The notes under the pieces: model-generated
Databases searched by the model: none
What the model was told of the DNA's origin: nothing
Seen by the model: the letters and a program-made list of their open reading frames with translations, nothing else
Source of the DNA: a virus
Length of the DNA stretch: 64,000 nt
Strand: one strand, 5' to 3'
IMG/VR virus record: IMGVR_UViG_3300020122_000238
Coordinates: 124,001 to 188,000 of that record
Shown: positions 28,101 to 36,503 of the stretch, piece after piece
Layout of the letters: each line of letters begins with the position of its first letter
Position numbering within the stretch: position 1 is the stretch's first letter
Program-made: the position numbers and the translations under genes

Positions 28101-28688
28101 ATGAAGAAACGTCTCCGCATTTTGATGGACATTGATGGTGTTGTGGCCGATTTCATGGCCACTGCCCTCGACATCGTGGAAAAGCTCTCGGGGGATCGAT
28201 ACCACCCCACCGATTTCCACGCGTGGGACATCTTCGAGACCATCCCCCGAGAGCACGAGCTGGACTTCCTCGACGCATTCAAGGTCAAGGGGACCTGCCT
28301 TGGGATTCCCCTCATCCCGGGCTCCAAGGAAGGCGTCGATGGGCTGCGGGCTCGCGGCGATCTCTACGTCGTGACCTCCCCGATGGGGTGCGTCGAGACT
28401 TGGTCCCATGAGCGGGATGCCTGGCTGAAGCAGCACTTCGAGATCCCTACCTCGAAAATCATACACACATCGGCCAAGTACGTCTGTGCGGGGGACTGGC
28501 TCATCGACGACAAGCCGGCGAACATAACCCCCTGGCTGGAGCACAACCCGAACGGGAAAGCGATGCTCTGGCACCACAACTACAACGCCAAGGAAGACCT
28601 CGGGCCTCGCGTGCATCGAGTCCACAACTGGGTTGATGTCTTTGCCATCCTGGACGCGGAGACGACCACTGGACGATTCGATGACTGA
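28101..28688 (+). CDS. HAD-family 5'(3')-deoxyribonucleotidase
   Basis: 195 residues. DIDGVVADF (nucleophile Asp10, acid Asp12), VTSPMG (motif II) and DWLIDDKPANI (motif IV) fit the 5'(3')-deoxyribonucleotidase branch of the HAD superfamily. It removes phosphate from deoxynucleoside monophosphates, so it could shape the dNMP pool next to thymidylate synthase two genes on. Confidence 0.8.
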   Translation: MKKRLRILMDIDGVVADFMATALDIVEKLSGDRYHPTDFHAWDIFETIPREHELDFLDAFKVKGTCLGIPLIPGSKEGVDGLRARGDLYVVTSPMGCVETWSHERDAWLKQHFEIPTSKIIHTSAKYVCAGDWLIDDKPANITPWLEHNPNGKAMLWHHNYNAKEDLGPRVHRVHNWVDVFAILDAETTTGRFDD

Positions 28689-28899
28689 GCTGCGAGATCG
28701 ATCTGGCGAGGTGTGTATTGATTCGAAGCTTGTGAGCTTCCTCTACGATCTCATGCGAGATCATCTTCCGCCGGGGGTTGTGGAGACCCTCGTTCAAAAT
28801 GCGTCGAATCCAGACGTGACCTACACAAATGGTTGGTTGGCATCTTATGCCGAAGACCTCGCCAAGAGACTCGGCGACACCCCCAAAAGGATCAAATGA
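28681..28899 (+). CDS. Small protein, unknown
   Basis: 72 residues, overlapping the deoxynucleotidase end by 8 nt and the ThyA start by 4 nt. Helical; no recognised family. Confidence 0.6.
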   Translation: MTELRDRSGEVCIDSKLVSFLYDLMRDHLPPGVVETLVQNASNPDVTYTNGWLASYAEDLAKRLGDTPKRIK

Positions 28900-30014
28900 A
28901 GCAATATCAAGACGCAGTCCGACACGTCCTCGCCAACGGAACTCGCAAGGAGAATCGGACTGGGGTCGATACCCTATCGACTTTCGGATACTACTACGAA
29001 GTGGACCTCGCCGAGGGTTTCCCGCTCCTCACCACCAAGAACGTGAGCTGGAAGAACATCGTCGTTGAGCTTTTGTGGTTCCTCTCGGGTCAAACCGATA
29101 TCGCGATCCTCAAGCGCCACGGTTGCAAGTTCTGGGATGCTTGGGCGGACCCTGATACGGGCAAGGTCCCGAGCGCCTATGGCAACTTCTGGCGCAAGTT
29201 TCCGGTTCATCGTCAAGATGATCCGAAATCCCCCGCAGTCCAATCCAGGGGATCAGCCATTTCGCCTGACTTCAACGACCAGATCGCCTGGGTGCTCGCT
29301 GAGATGCGCAGGAACCCCATGAGTCGGCGGATGGTCGTCTCGGCTTGGGCTCCCGGAAACGCACAGACGAGCAAGCTCCCGCCCTGCCACTGCCTCTACG
29401 TGTTCAACGTGCAGAACGCGGACCCGACGCCGAGGTACGTGCATTACGGACACAATAGGGGAGAGGACCCTGTGTGCGGCAACTACAATGACGGCCGACG
29501 GGTTCTGCCGCACGGGGAAGGGATGAAGTATCGGGAGGCATGGTGCCCCGACTGCCAGGTCCTTCTCAACGGAGCGCGAGGGGGCGATGTCTTCAAGAAC
29601 CCTCCTGTGGGGGACGACCCGCGTCGCCTCTGCCTTCATTTGACGCAGAGATCGCTGGATGTAATGCTTGGCGCACCGTACAACCTCGCCTCGTACGCGC
29701 TGCTCATCGAGCTGTTCAGCCGGTTCACGGGAATCAAGCCTGGGATTTTCGGGCATTCCGTGGTCGACATGCACATCTACTGTGCCAAGCCCGATGGGTC
29801 TATGGCCGAATACGACCACACCCCTGGTGCTCGCGAGCAACTTACGAGAGAGCCCCGTCTTCTTCCTCGCCTCATCATCGATGACAGTATCAAGGACCTC
29901 AGCGATATCGAACGCCTGATGGATCCATCGGTCACTACAGAAGAAATCATGGGTCTCTTCCGCTTGGAAGGGTACAATCCACACCCGGCCATCAACTTCA
30001 AAGTTGCAGTCTGA
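28896..30014 (+). CDS. thyA: Thymidylate synthase (ThyA) with an internal insert
   Basis: 372 residues against about 264 for E. coli ThyA. Makes dTMP from dUMP. PPCHCLYVFNV carries the catalytic Cys (about 164), LTQRSLDVMLGAPYN is the signature block, SVVDMHIY the substrate region and the end is HPAINFKVAV. Between the Cys motif and LTQRS there are about 70 extra residues with Cys pairs (VCGNYND, WCPDCQ), possibly a zinc knuckle. The ATG overlaps the previous TGA. A homing endonuclease gene follows at once. Confidence 0.92.
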   Translation: MKQYQDAVRHVLANGTRKENRTGVDTLSTFGYYYEVDLAEGFPLLTTKNVSWKNIVVELLWFLSGQTDIAILKRHGCKFWDAWADPDTGKVPSAYGNFWRKFPVHRQDDPKSPAVQSRGSAISPDFNDQIAWVLAEMRRNPMSRRMVVSAWAPGNAQTSKLPPCHCLYVFNVQNADPTPRYVHYGHNRGEDPVCGNYNDGRRVLPHGEGMKYREAWCPDCQVLLNGARGGDVFKNPPVGDDPRRLCLHLTQRSLDVMLGAPYNLASYALLIELFSRFTGIKPGIFGHSVVDMHIYCAKPDGSMAEYDHTPGAREQLTREPRLLPRLIIDDSIKDLSDIERLMDPSVTTEEIMGLFRLEGYNPHPAINFKVAV

Positions 30015-30032
30015 TGTTCACTGTGCTACGTC

Positions 30033-30911
30033 TTGGACGTGGTGACTGAAGAGTTCCTCCGAAAGAAGTACCTTGGCGATCTGCTCTCCCTTCGGCAGAT
30101 CGCTTCTCTTTGTGGTGTGGCTGTCGGCACGATCCGCTACCACATGAAGCGCTTTGGGATTCCTCGCCGAACGAAATCCGAGGCCCTCTCTGGGGACAAG
30201 AACCCCATGCATGGGAAGACGAAGTCAGATGCGACCCGGCGGAAAACCTCAGAGACCCTTCAAGTCACAAATAAGGATCCTGATGTAAAGGCCCGCCGAA
30301 GCGCCTCAACTTCGGGGATCCGAAATCCCATGTATGGGAAAACACACACAGAAGAGGTAAAGGAAGCCGCACACACAAGGCTGAATTCTATACGACACAC
30401 CCCAGACTTTGTGTCAGCTCAAAAAGCTGCAATGCAACGACTGGAAGTCCGCCAAGCTCTCTCGGAGAGCGCCTCCCAAAGAGTGGGGGAGAAGAACCCC
30501 TTCTTTGGGCATGAGCATAGCTCCGAGACCAAGCAGAAAATAGCTCAAGCCAACCGAGGTCGTTTTCTAGGGGAGAAGGGTTCCAACTGGAAGGGCGGGA
30601 AGACTCGACTCTCAGCTCTGATTCGGAACTCCGAACCGGCAATCCGATGGCGAAAGGATGTCTTCAAGAGGGACGCCTATACTTGCCAGAGGTGTGGTCA
30701 AATTGGGGGTCAACTACAGGCGGATCACATTCAACCTCTTGCGGGGCTCCTCGACGAGCACTGCATCAAGACCCTCGAAGATGCGTTCAACTGTCCCACC
30801 CTCTGGGATTTGACCAACGGTCGGACGCTCTGCATTTCGTGTCACAAAAAGACGCCTTCCTACGCGGGCAACTATCAGAAGAATTATCCTGCGTTCAAGG
30901 TCGCGGTGTAG
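30033..30911 (+). CDS. HNH homing endonuclease with NUMOD3 repeats
   Basis: 292 residues. N-terminal helix-turn-helix (LRQIASLCGVAVGTIRYHMK), three NUMOD3-type repeats (KNPMHGK, RNPMYGK, KNPFFGH), then an HNH domain (CQRCG...LQADHIQPL...CISCHKKT). Start uncertain: TTG 30033 or GTG 30039. Its last residues, YPAFKVAV, copy the C terminus of ThyA just upstream (INFKVAV). Likely a mobile gene inserted at the thyA 3' end. Confidence 0.85.
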   Translation: MDVVTEEFLRKKYLGDLLSLRQIASLCGVAVGTIRYHMKRFGIPRRTKSEALSGDKNPMHGKTKSDATRRKTSETLQVTNKDPDVKARRSASTSGIRNPMYGKTHTEEVKEAAHTRLNSIRHTPDFVSAQKAAMQRLEVRQALSESASQRVGEKNPFFGHEHSSETKQKIAQANRGRFLGEKGSNWKGGKTRLSALIRNSEPAIRWRKDVFKRDAYTCQRCGQIGGQLQADHIQPLAGLLDEHCIKTLEDAFNCPTLWDLTNGRTLCISCHKKTPSYAGNYQKNYPAFKVAV

Positions 30912-30920
30912 GCTTTCACA
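30904..30920 (+). promoter_or_regulatory. CGGTGTA, 10 nt, ATG
   Basis: The box is embedded in the last codons and stop of the HNH gene (GCGGTGTAG). It may have belonged to the original thyA 3' end before the HNH gene arrived. Confidence 0.65.
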
Positions 30921-31430
30921 ATGCGGGCTCTCGACTGCTTCCTTCTTGAGGTTATACCCACCGGGGCCCTTGCGTTTTTTGACTTGGACCTCGGGGTGTA
31001 CTATCGACTGGGGGAGTCGCCGGCTCATGGGTATCCCAACATCGTGGAAGGGGAGGTCCAGCGACGGATTCAACGTATATTGTGCGAGCCCGTCGCTGTC
31101 TTCGATAGGATACTTGAGGATCGCGCTATGGAAATGCTGTGGAGAGCAGCATTGTCAAATGGGTGGATCCCTGAAGACACCCTCACAACCTGGTTTGCAT
31201 CGCATGACCTCGATTACCAGGGGTGTCGTATAGTCCACAACGGCTGTGAATTGGCTGTTGTTACTCCTGATACTCTCGGGGGGATTATCAGAGCTGATGA
31301 CGTGCAAGACTCACCCTCTGCCAGAAACCTTCTCCTGTTCAACCTCAAGGGGGTTGTGAGGATTGGAGACACGGAAGCAGTTCAAAACGCACGTCCCACC
31401 TTGTGGGACAAACTTGGAGACGACCTATGA
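30921..31430 (+). CDS. Hypothetical protein
   Basis: 169 residues, no recognised family. Less G/C at codon position 3 than neighbours. First gene of a unit with 31427 and 31603. Confidence 0.6.
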   Translation: MRALDCFLLEVIPTGALAFFDLDLGVYYRLGESPAHGYPNIVEGEVQRRIQRILCEPVAVFDRILEDRAMEMLWRAALSNGWIPEDTLTTWFASHDLDYQGCRIVHNGCELAVVTPDTLGGIIRADDVQDSPSARNLLLFNLKGVVRIGDTEAVQNARPTLWDKLGDDL

Positions 31431-31606
31431 AAATCGGTGATGTGGTACAGCTCAAGTCCGGCGGTCCCGATATGACCGTGTTAGAAAAAACTCGCGAAGA
31501 AGATCTCTGGTGGCTGTGCGCCTGGTTCCATGGAGCCAACGTGGTTCAAGAGAGCTTCCCCGAAGCAGCTCTCGACCACATGAAGACGAAGTGCGACTTC
31601 GAGTGA
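31427..31606 (+). CDS. DUF2158 (YodC-like) small protein
   Basis: 59 residues. MKIGDVVQLKSGGPDMTV followed by CAWFHG and SFPEAAL is the full DUF2158 pattern. Function of the family is not established. ATG overlaps the previous TGA; the start 24 nt upstream was rejected. Confidence 0.8.
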   Translation: MKIGDVVQLKSGGPDMTVLEKTREEDLWWLCAWFHGANVVQESFPEAALDHMKTKCDFE

Positions 31607-31845
31607 GCCCTGAAGAACTCGCGGCGCACAAGAAGCGCTTCCTCGACACGATGGAGAAGGCCTGGCACGATATTGAGGTTGCTTACAAGCAGCCGCACTT
31701 CCCCGCTTGCAAGGCAACGGAAATGAACGTCTTCATCGAGATGAAGTTCGACACGAACGACTACGTGATCGCCTGCAACCCCATCATCCCCATGCAGGGC
31801 GATTTCAACTCTTGGGCGCCCACCAAGACCATCAAGACCGGGTAG
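31603..31845 (+). CDS. Small protein, unknown
   Basis: 80 residues from a GTG overlapping the previous TGA (GTGA). Begins MSPEELAAHKKRFLDTMEKA. No recognised family. Confidence 0.6.
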   Translation: MSPEELAAHKKRFLDTMEKAWHDIEVAYKQPHFPACKATEMNVFIEMKFDTNDYVIACNPIIPMQGDFNSWAPTKTIKTG

Positions 31846-31851
31846 CGCTTT

Positions 31852-31868
31852 CGGTGTACTATGCCCAG
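31852..31868 (+). promoter_or_regulatory. CGGTGTA, 10 nt, ATG
   Basis: An in-frame ATG at 31861 lies inside the spacer, but the 10-nt rule picks 31869, which also fits the CYTH family start. Confidence 0.65.
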
Positions 31869-32372
31869 ATGGGCACCGAATTCGAGCGCAAGTTCCTCCT
31901 CACCACCACCGAGTACTTCCACCCCGAGGCCTATCGGAGTGGCGGGACGAACATCGTCCAGGGCTACCTCTCGGAGAAGCCCTGCGTGCGGGTTCGGACC
32001 ACGCTGAACACCCCCAACGAATTCCACGGTTTCCTCACCGTCAAGGGTCCGGGTCTACTCGAACGCCCCGAGTTCGAGTACGAAATCCCCTATGAAGAGG
32101 GAGTTTCGATGCTCGCCATGTGCCCGGACACACTGAAGAAGGTCAGATTCACGGTGTACACCGCGGGGCATCTTTGGGAGGTCGACCGTTTCGGTGGCCA
32201 CCTCGAAGGGCTCTGGCTTGCGGAAGTCGAGTTGAAGAACTCGACTGAGTACATCGAGCACCCCGCCTGGCTCGGGAAAGAGGTCACGTTCGACGCTCGC
32301 TACCAGAACGTGAACCTCATCAAATGGGGGGTCCCCCAAGAAGACCCCGGTGTAATCTTGGGGAATGCCTGA
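31869..32372 (+). CDS. CYTH-domain phosphohydrolase/cyclase-like protein
   Basis: 167 residues. GTEFERKFLL gives the ExExK signature at the N terminus; later VRVRTT, LTVKGPG, FEYEIP and AEVELKN supply the alternating charged residues of the CYTH tunnel. The family acts on triphosphates (thiamine triphosphatase, CyaB, tripolyphosphatase) using divalent metal. The substrate here is unknown; nucleotide or tripolyphosphate hydrolysis is a guess. The first gene of its unit. Confidence 0.8.
   Translation: MGTEFERKFLLTTTEYFHPEAYRSGGTNIVQGYLSEKPCVRVRTTLNTPNEFHGFLTVKGPGLLERPEFEYEIPYEEGVSMLAMCPDTLKKVRFTVYTAGHLWEVDRFGGHLEGLWLAEVELKNSTEYIEHPAWLGKEVTFDARYQNVNLIKWGVPQEDPGVILGNA
32348..32364 (+). promoter_or_regulatory. 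CGGTGTA, 10 nt, ATG
   Basis: Lies inside the end of the CYTH coding region (codons for PGVI). Confidence 0.6.
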
Positions 32373-32832
32373 GAAAGAAACCTCCGCAGTCCAGGGCTTG
32401 ATCCGCTTCTACAAGCAGGTCCTCAACGACCCAGCCCGCGTGGGAGCGATCCTCACTTCTTCCGGGGATCACTACAACGTACGAATCGTCGTGTTCTCGG
32501 GTTATGGGCACAACGCCGTGTTGTTCCAGATTTGCAGTGCGGACAGCACCGAGTCGTATGAGACTGCGGCCCAACAGCTCTTGCACAGCTACCGGGACAT
32601 CGCTATCGCCTTCCAGGACCTCTCCTTCTACAGCAACGGGCAGAAGATCCCAAAGGTGCGGTGCCTGTGCGTCAACTGTTCATCCGGGCATCGGAAAAAC
32701 CTGTGCTATGCCCGGGTGGCTGACATTCAGAGTTTTGGGGGGACGCTCCTGTGCTCAAGCTGCATGAGAAACCACCCTTCAAGTGTGGCGGCTGTGCTCA
32801 ATCAGGATGACGATGAAGAGGATATCGGGTAG
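32365..32832 (+). CDS. Hypothetical Cys-rich protein
   Basis: 155 residues. The C-terminal half has CLCVNCSSGHRKNLCYA and LLCSSCMRNH, likely a zinc-binding module. No recognised family. Confidence 0.6.
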   Translation: MPEKETSAVQGLIRFYKQVLNDPARVGAILTSSGDHYNVRIVVFSGYGHNAVLFQICSADSTESYETAAQQLLHSYRDIAIAFQDLSFYSNGQKIPKVRCLCVNCSSGHRKNLCYARVADIQSFGGTLLCSSCMRNHPSSVAAVLNQDDDEEDIG

Positions 32833-32836
32833 GTCC

Positions 32837-32853
32837 TGGTGTACTAGACCCCC
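32837..32853 (+). promoter_or_regulatory. TGGTGTA, 10 nt, ATG
   Basis: Spacer CTAGACCCCC, with no Shine-Dalgarno. Nearly the same block (TGGTGTACTAGATCCCC) precedes clpX at 39359. Confidence 0.7.
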
Positions 32854-33237
32854 ATGAAGAACTTCCCGTCTGACCTTCACCATGACATCCCCGAAGAGCG
32901 GGCGACCATGATCCTCAAAATGAAGATGGCATCACAAAACTACTACAGTAGCGCCATCAGGACGGGCGTCCACGCCTTCATCGAGTTCAACGGGCTGATG
33001 AACGAGTTCATACAGGTCTGCGAGAAAGCCCAGAACGCCGGCCAAGACTTTACGATGGCCAACACCCATTCGGGGCAGGCGCTTCCGTTCCACGAATACA
33101 ACGCGAAGTACCTCGCCGAGAAGCTCAACTGCATCTACGGTCCCGCGCTTCTCGGCGACGATGCCAACCGTCGTGCCTTCGTCGAGGAACTCTTCGAGGG
33201 TGAGTACGAGCTGGTCAAGAAGAAGCCCCAGCGATGA
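32854..33237 (+). CDS. Hypothetical protein
   Basis: 127 residues, helical. No recognised family. First gene of the unit that leads to NADAR and DHFR. Confidence 0.6.
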   Translation: MKNFPSDLHHDIPEERATMILKMKMASQNYYSSAIRTGVHAFIEFNGLMNEFIQVCEKAQNAGQDFTMANTHSGQALPFHEYNAKYLAEKLNCIYGPALLGDDANRRAFVEELFEGEYELVKKKPQR

Positions 33238-33542
33238 GCTACAAGGAAGAGAAGGCGGCGAAGAAAGCTCTGCGTCAAGCTCCAGGGCCTGACGCACATC
33301 AGGCGATCCCTGCCAAGAAGGACAAGAAGCGTTGGTGCGGCGGTCATGAGGGTCGCGAGCACACGCCGGTCTGCATGAAGGACCTCGCTTGGGATGGGTG
33401 GGCCGCAAGGTTCAAGAAACCGAATACGCACCGGCTCCTCTCCTGTACGACGTGCGGGAAGGTTCTTGAGCGATACTACGGTACGGGGTCTCTGTGGGCA
33501 GGACACACTCCGAAGCCCAAGCCCGACTGGGTGACCTTCTGA
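33234..33542 (+). CDS. Small basic zinc-type protein
   Basis: 102 residues. Lys-rich start, then WCGGH...PVCMKDL and CTTCGK, a possible zinc site. Overlaps both neighbours (ATGA, TGATG). Unknown. Confidence 0.6.
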   Translation: MSYKEEKAAKKALRQAPGPDAHQAIPAKKDKKRWCGGHEGREHTPVCMKDLAWDGWAARFKKPNTHRLLSCTTCGKVLERYYGTGSLWAGHTPKPKPDWVTF

Positions 33543-34105
33543 TGCCCTCCTTCGACCCCACTAAGTGCATCACGTTCAGGAAGACCAGGGAAGCTTGGGG
33601 CGGCTACTCCAACATGGCCGCCGGGTTCCCTCTGCGTCTCTTTGACCTGGAGATCGCAACGAGCGAATCGCTCTACCAAGCGTGCCGCTTCCCGGATGAC
33701 CCCGCGTTGCAGGGTGTCATTCTGGCAATCCGGAATCCCATGCACGCCAAGATGGCGACCAAGCCTCATCGTCATCTGACCCGGGGGGACTGGGAGGTGG
33801 GGGATGCCAGGGTCAAGGCCATGGAATGGGCCTTGAGGATCAAGCTGATGCAGCACCCGGTGACGTTCGGGGATCTGTTGATGCTGTCGGGAACTCTCGA
33901 CATCGTTGAGGATTCTCCGAAGGACAGATTTTGGGGTGCTGTGCGAGATTACGCGGGGATGCTCAATGGTGCGAATATGTTGGGCTGCCTCCTGATGAAG
34001 CTCCGAGAGGAAGTCCGCGAGAACGGGCCTATCGTTCGAGTAGCACCCCCGGAACTCCCCAACTTCAAAATTGCGGGCGTAATTGTCCCTGTCCTCACGA
34101 TCTAG
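33542..34105 (+). CDS. NADAR-family (YbiA-like) protein
   Basis: 187 residues. WGGYSNMAAGFP, SESLYQACRFPDDP, IRNPMHAKM, KAMEWALRIKLMQHP and the ending WGAVRDYAGMLNGANMLG form the complete NADAR pattern. Family members act on ADP-ribose-linked or riboflavin-pathway N-glycosides; some reverse ADP-ribosylation of DNA or guanine. In a phage this could undo host ADP-ribosylation-based defence; that role is inferred. The TGATG start is preferred to one 48 nt upstream. Confidence 0.85.
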   Translation: MPSFDPTKCITFRKTREAWGGYSNMAAGFPLRLFDLEIATSESLYQACRFPDDPALQGVILAIRNPMHAKMATKPHRHLTRGDWEVGDARVKAMEWALRIKLMQHPVTFGDLLMLSGTLDIVEDSPKDRFWGAVRDYAGMLNGANMLGCLLMKLREEVRENGPIVRVAPPELPNFKIAGVIVPVLTI

Positions 34106-34108
34106 CTC

Positions 34109-34606
34109 ATGGCCAACAACGCTTTCGTGACGGTCTCTGGGGGCAGGTTCAGCTCTGGGAAAATTGATCTTTTCCTTACCCAGCTTGTACAGACGAAGTG
34201 GGGTGACCGTATCGCTGTCTCACGAGACAGCGATACGTGGTGGCGTATCGAGCAACAGGGAGTTATGAGCCTTACTGTCGAGATGAGGAACCCTCGCAGA
34301 ATAAGTCTGCGTCCTGGAACATGGCCGCTGACACAGTGGGCTCTGTGTTATGTTCAGGAGTCCCTGGCGACCTATCTGAATGGGGTTTGCTCCGATGAAG
34401 GCTTCGACGGCACTTGGAAGGGGGTCCCCGAGAGGTTGGACACTTTTCAGAAGTGGTTCGCTCTTGCAACTCGCCAAACTTCTAACAGACATCCTGAAGA
34501 GATTCCGGAATTTCTGGACGATGACGCTGAGTTCCAGAAGACGCTCGATCGTATTGTGGGACGTCTTTCGAGCGTCTGGAAAATCCCGAAAGCGTTGCTC
34601 GGGTGA
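34109..34606 (+). CDS. Hypothetical protein
   Basis: 165 residues, no recognised family. A 14-bp perfect inverted repeat lies inside (34208-34237). Confidence 0.6.
   Translation: MANNAFVTVSGGRFSSGKIDLFLTQLVQTKWGDRIAVSRDSDTWWRIEQQGVMSLTVEMRNPRRISLRPGTWPLTQWALCYVQESLATYLNGVCSDEGFDGTWKGVPERLDTFQKWFALATRQTSNRHPEEIPEFLDDDAEFQKTLDRIVGRLSSVWKIPKALLG
34208..34237. repeat. 14-bp perfect inverted repeat inside a gene
   Basis: Arms CGTATCGCTGTCTC and GAGACAGCGATACG around a 2-nt centre (AC). Same style as the repeat at 27123. Confidence 0.65.
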
Positions 34607-34631
34607 AAACATATAGCGGTCGACCCGAGCA

Positions 34632-34831
34632 GTGTCTCATGGATCGTTTCCGTCGCTACCGGAGACGAAGATTTCGAGCTGGTCGTCTCCTGGAAGAGCG
34701 AGCTGGGAAACGTCGAGCGCGAGCCTCTGGGCATGCCGAAGTCCTGGGGTTCCTCGCATGAGCACGTACGATGCGAGATTTCTCGCATGGGCTCACTCGA
34801 TGCCCGTACCCGCAAACACAGTCCTGGCTGA
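34632..34831 (+). pseudogene. Small gene broken by a likely one-base loss
   Basis: A GTG at 34632 opens MSHG, after which typical coding continues only in the neighbouring frame (IVSVATGDEDFELVVSW) up to TGA at 34829. One extra G at 34641-34642 would join them into about 66 residues. It ends just before an AAGGAG Shine-Dalgarno for the DHFR gene. No recognised family. Confidence 0.4.
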
Positions 34832-34844
34832 AGGAGATGATCAG

Positions 34845-35369
34845 GTGGAAGATAGCTCGATCGCTGTGGGTTTGATTGCAGCCATGGACCCCAGCGGAGT
34901 CATTGGCATCGACGGGAAGATGCCCTGGAAGTACCCGGCAGACTTCCGACGGTTCAAGCAGGTCACGATGGGTGGGGTTCTCGTCATGGGGAGCAAGACT
35001 TTTCGGTCTCTCCCGGGGCTGCTTCCTGGGAGGACTCACTTCGTCGTGAGCCGGGGGGACATGAAGGCGGACAAAGTCCAACCCGAGCTTGTCTGTGAGA
35101 GCCTGGACTTGGCCATCGAGACGGCAGAGAACATCGCAGATACCCACGCGATCTGGATCGCCGGGGGAGCACAAATCTACCGACTGGCTCTGGAAGGTCG
35201 CCGGGTGGACTTCATCGACCTCACGATCGTTCCTCCTGTGGACATCCCGCCGGGCGCTTCAGTGGTTCGATTCCCCACTGATCTTCTTTCGGACTGGGAG
35301 ATGGTGAGAGAGAGTCCTCTCACCGAGGACCCCCGCCTCATGGTTCAACGCTACGAACATCACCCGTAG
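34845..35369 (+). CDS. folA: Dihydrofolate reductase
   Basis: 174 residues from GTG 34845. VGLIAAMDPSGVIGIDGKMPW is the classic DHFR opening, followed by DFRRFKQVTMGGVLVMGSKTF and IWIAGGAQIYRLAL (NADPH and folate regions). It regenerates tetrahydrofolate used up by ThyA. The same frame is open back to ATG 34758 and 34632, but AAGGAG lies 8 nt before the GTG and the resulting length is normal for DHFR. Confidence 0.88.
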   Translation: MEDSSIAVGLIAAMDPSGVIGIDGKMPWKYPADFRRFKQVTMGGVLVMGSKTFRSLPGLLPGRTHFVVSRGDMKADKVQPELVCESLDLAIETAENIADTHAIWIAGGAQIYRLALEGRRVDFIDLTIVPPVDIPPGASVVRFPTDLLSDWEMVRESPLTEDPRLMVQRYEHHP

Positions 35370-35407
35370 CGTCCCTAGTATACTCTCCTGTTGAGACTCT
35401 TTCCCTA

Positions 35408-35797
35408 ATGGATGATATCGATCTCTCGACGTACTTCGCAGTCCAGTCCACGCGTTATGAGACGTCGCATGACGTGGCAAAAGCGGTGATGTTGGCCTCC
35501 AAGACAGCTCAGGTGCTCTTCAGGAGGTTGGAAAGTCTCGACACGATGAGTGTCGGGACCTCCACATTTATCCGATTCAGGGCTGATCTCGGGACGCCCC
35601 GGGCAATCTTCGATGCGCTCTTGGCGGGCGGCCGGGGGATCATCGAGTGCCAGGGGAAGGCCTACGTGGTGAAGCTCCCTGGGGGTCGTTCAGGGCCCAT
35701 GAACACGCTGACGATGCACGCTGAACCCAAGCCGGGGAATCAGCGCATGTACCGCGGGACCAAGATCAAAGAATGGGCTGATCAGTTTCCCCGCTGA
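35408..35797 (+). CDS. Hypothetical protein
   Basis: 129 residues, no recognised family. The gap before it holds CTAGTATACTCTCC, a possible -10 region. Its last 32 nt overlap the end of the convergent GIY-YIG gene. Confidence 0.6.
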   Translation: MDDIDLSTYFAVQSTRYETSHDVAKAVMLASKTAQVLFRRLESLDTMSVGTSTFIRFRADLGTPRAIFDALLAGGRGIIECQGKAYVVKLPGGRSGPMNTLTMHAEPKPGNQRMYRGTKIKEWADQFPR

Positions 35798-36503
35798 CGG
35801 CCCGTTTACGAGCCCACCCAGCTTTCAAGGCTGTAATCCTTCTAGCTCTGGCTTCGGGGTCTGCCCAAACTCCTTTCAGGGAGTTTCTCATCTTGTCTTT
35901 TACTTCAGGAGCTGAAAGAGCTTCTTTCATTCTCTTGATGCGTCGAGCCTTGATGTCAGAGTCTTCCCAGCTTTTCTTTTGCGCTTCCTTCTGTTTTGCC
36001 TTCGTCTCGGGGAGATTTTGGGCCACCTTGGATGCTGTACGTTGTCTTTCTTGTGTTTGGGGATCATCGCGTGCTGTTTTCAAGGCAGCACAACGTTGCT
36101 CTCTTTTCTGGGGATCTGCCCATGCCTTCTTTTGAGCTTCGCCAATCCTGGCTTTAGCAATAGAAGTGTGGGACATACCGATGATACCCCCACCTCCATC
36201 AGTATGATTTGTGAGTCGATCTCCCATGCCTCTATAGTGGGCTACCCATCGCACCTCTGCGTCATTCCATCCGTTGTCTGTTCCAGTCTCTACTACAGTA
36301 AAAACAGGCTCAACACCTGACGACAGAAGAAACCTCTTCCAGTACCCACAGTGCGTCTTATCGCATCCTGACTTCGCTACCTGCAAGTGTCGGCGCCATC
36401 GGTCACATGGTTTTTGATGTGTTTTACCGACATAGCGAACCTCATGGGGCTCTCTGGGATCATGTAGGGTGTAAATGACCCACGACCTAGATTTGAAGGG
36501 CAT
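35766..36503 (-). CDS. GIY-YIG homing endonuclease
   Basis: 245 residues. VIYTLHDPREPHEVRYVGKT is the GIY-YIG core, with an Arg-rich helix (DRWRRHLQVAK) and E (NDAEVRWVAHY) as expected. The C-terminal half has repeated KAWADP/KSWEDS/GVWADP segments, like NUMOD-type DNA-binding repeats. AT-richer than neighbours and on the opposite strand: a likely recent mobile gene. TATAAA lies about 9 nt before ATG, suggesting its own promoter. Confidence 0.85.
   Translation of the reverse strand: MPFKSRSWVIYTLHDPREPHEVRYVGKTHQKPCDRWRRHLQVAKSGCDKTHCGYWKRFLLSSGVEPVFTVVETGTDNGWNDAEVRWVAHYRGMGDRLTNHTDGGGGIIGMSHTSIAKARIGEAQKKAWADPQKREQRCAALKTARDDPQTQERQRTASKVAQNLPETKAKQKEAQKKSWEDSDIKARRIKRMKEALSAPEVKDKMRNSLKGVWADPEARARRITALKAGWARKRAVSGETDQPIL

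Noticed and set aside
32152-32163. CGGTGTACACCG palindrome containing two GGTGTA boxes
   Set aside because: Inside the CYTH gene with no start codon at the right distance; likely chance. Similar lone boxes at 20356, 61443 and 61979 also lack a start.
34603-34761. Arg-rich 52-residue ORF with GTGA/ATGA overlaps
   Set aside because: Codon use is poor, while an overlapping frame is typical; the overlaps are probably chance.
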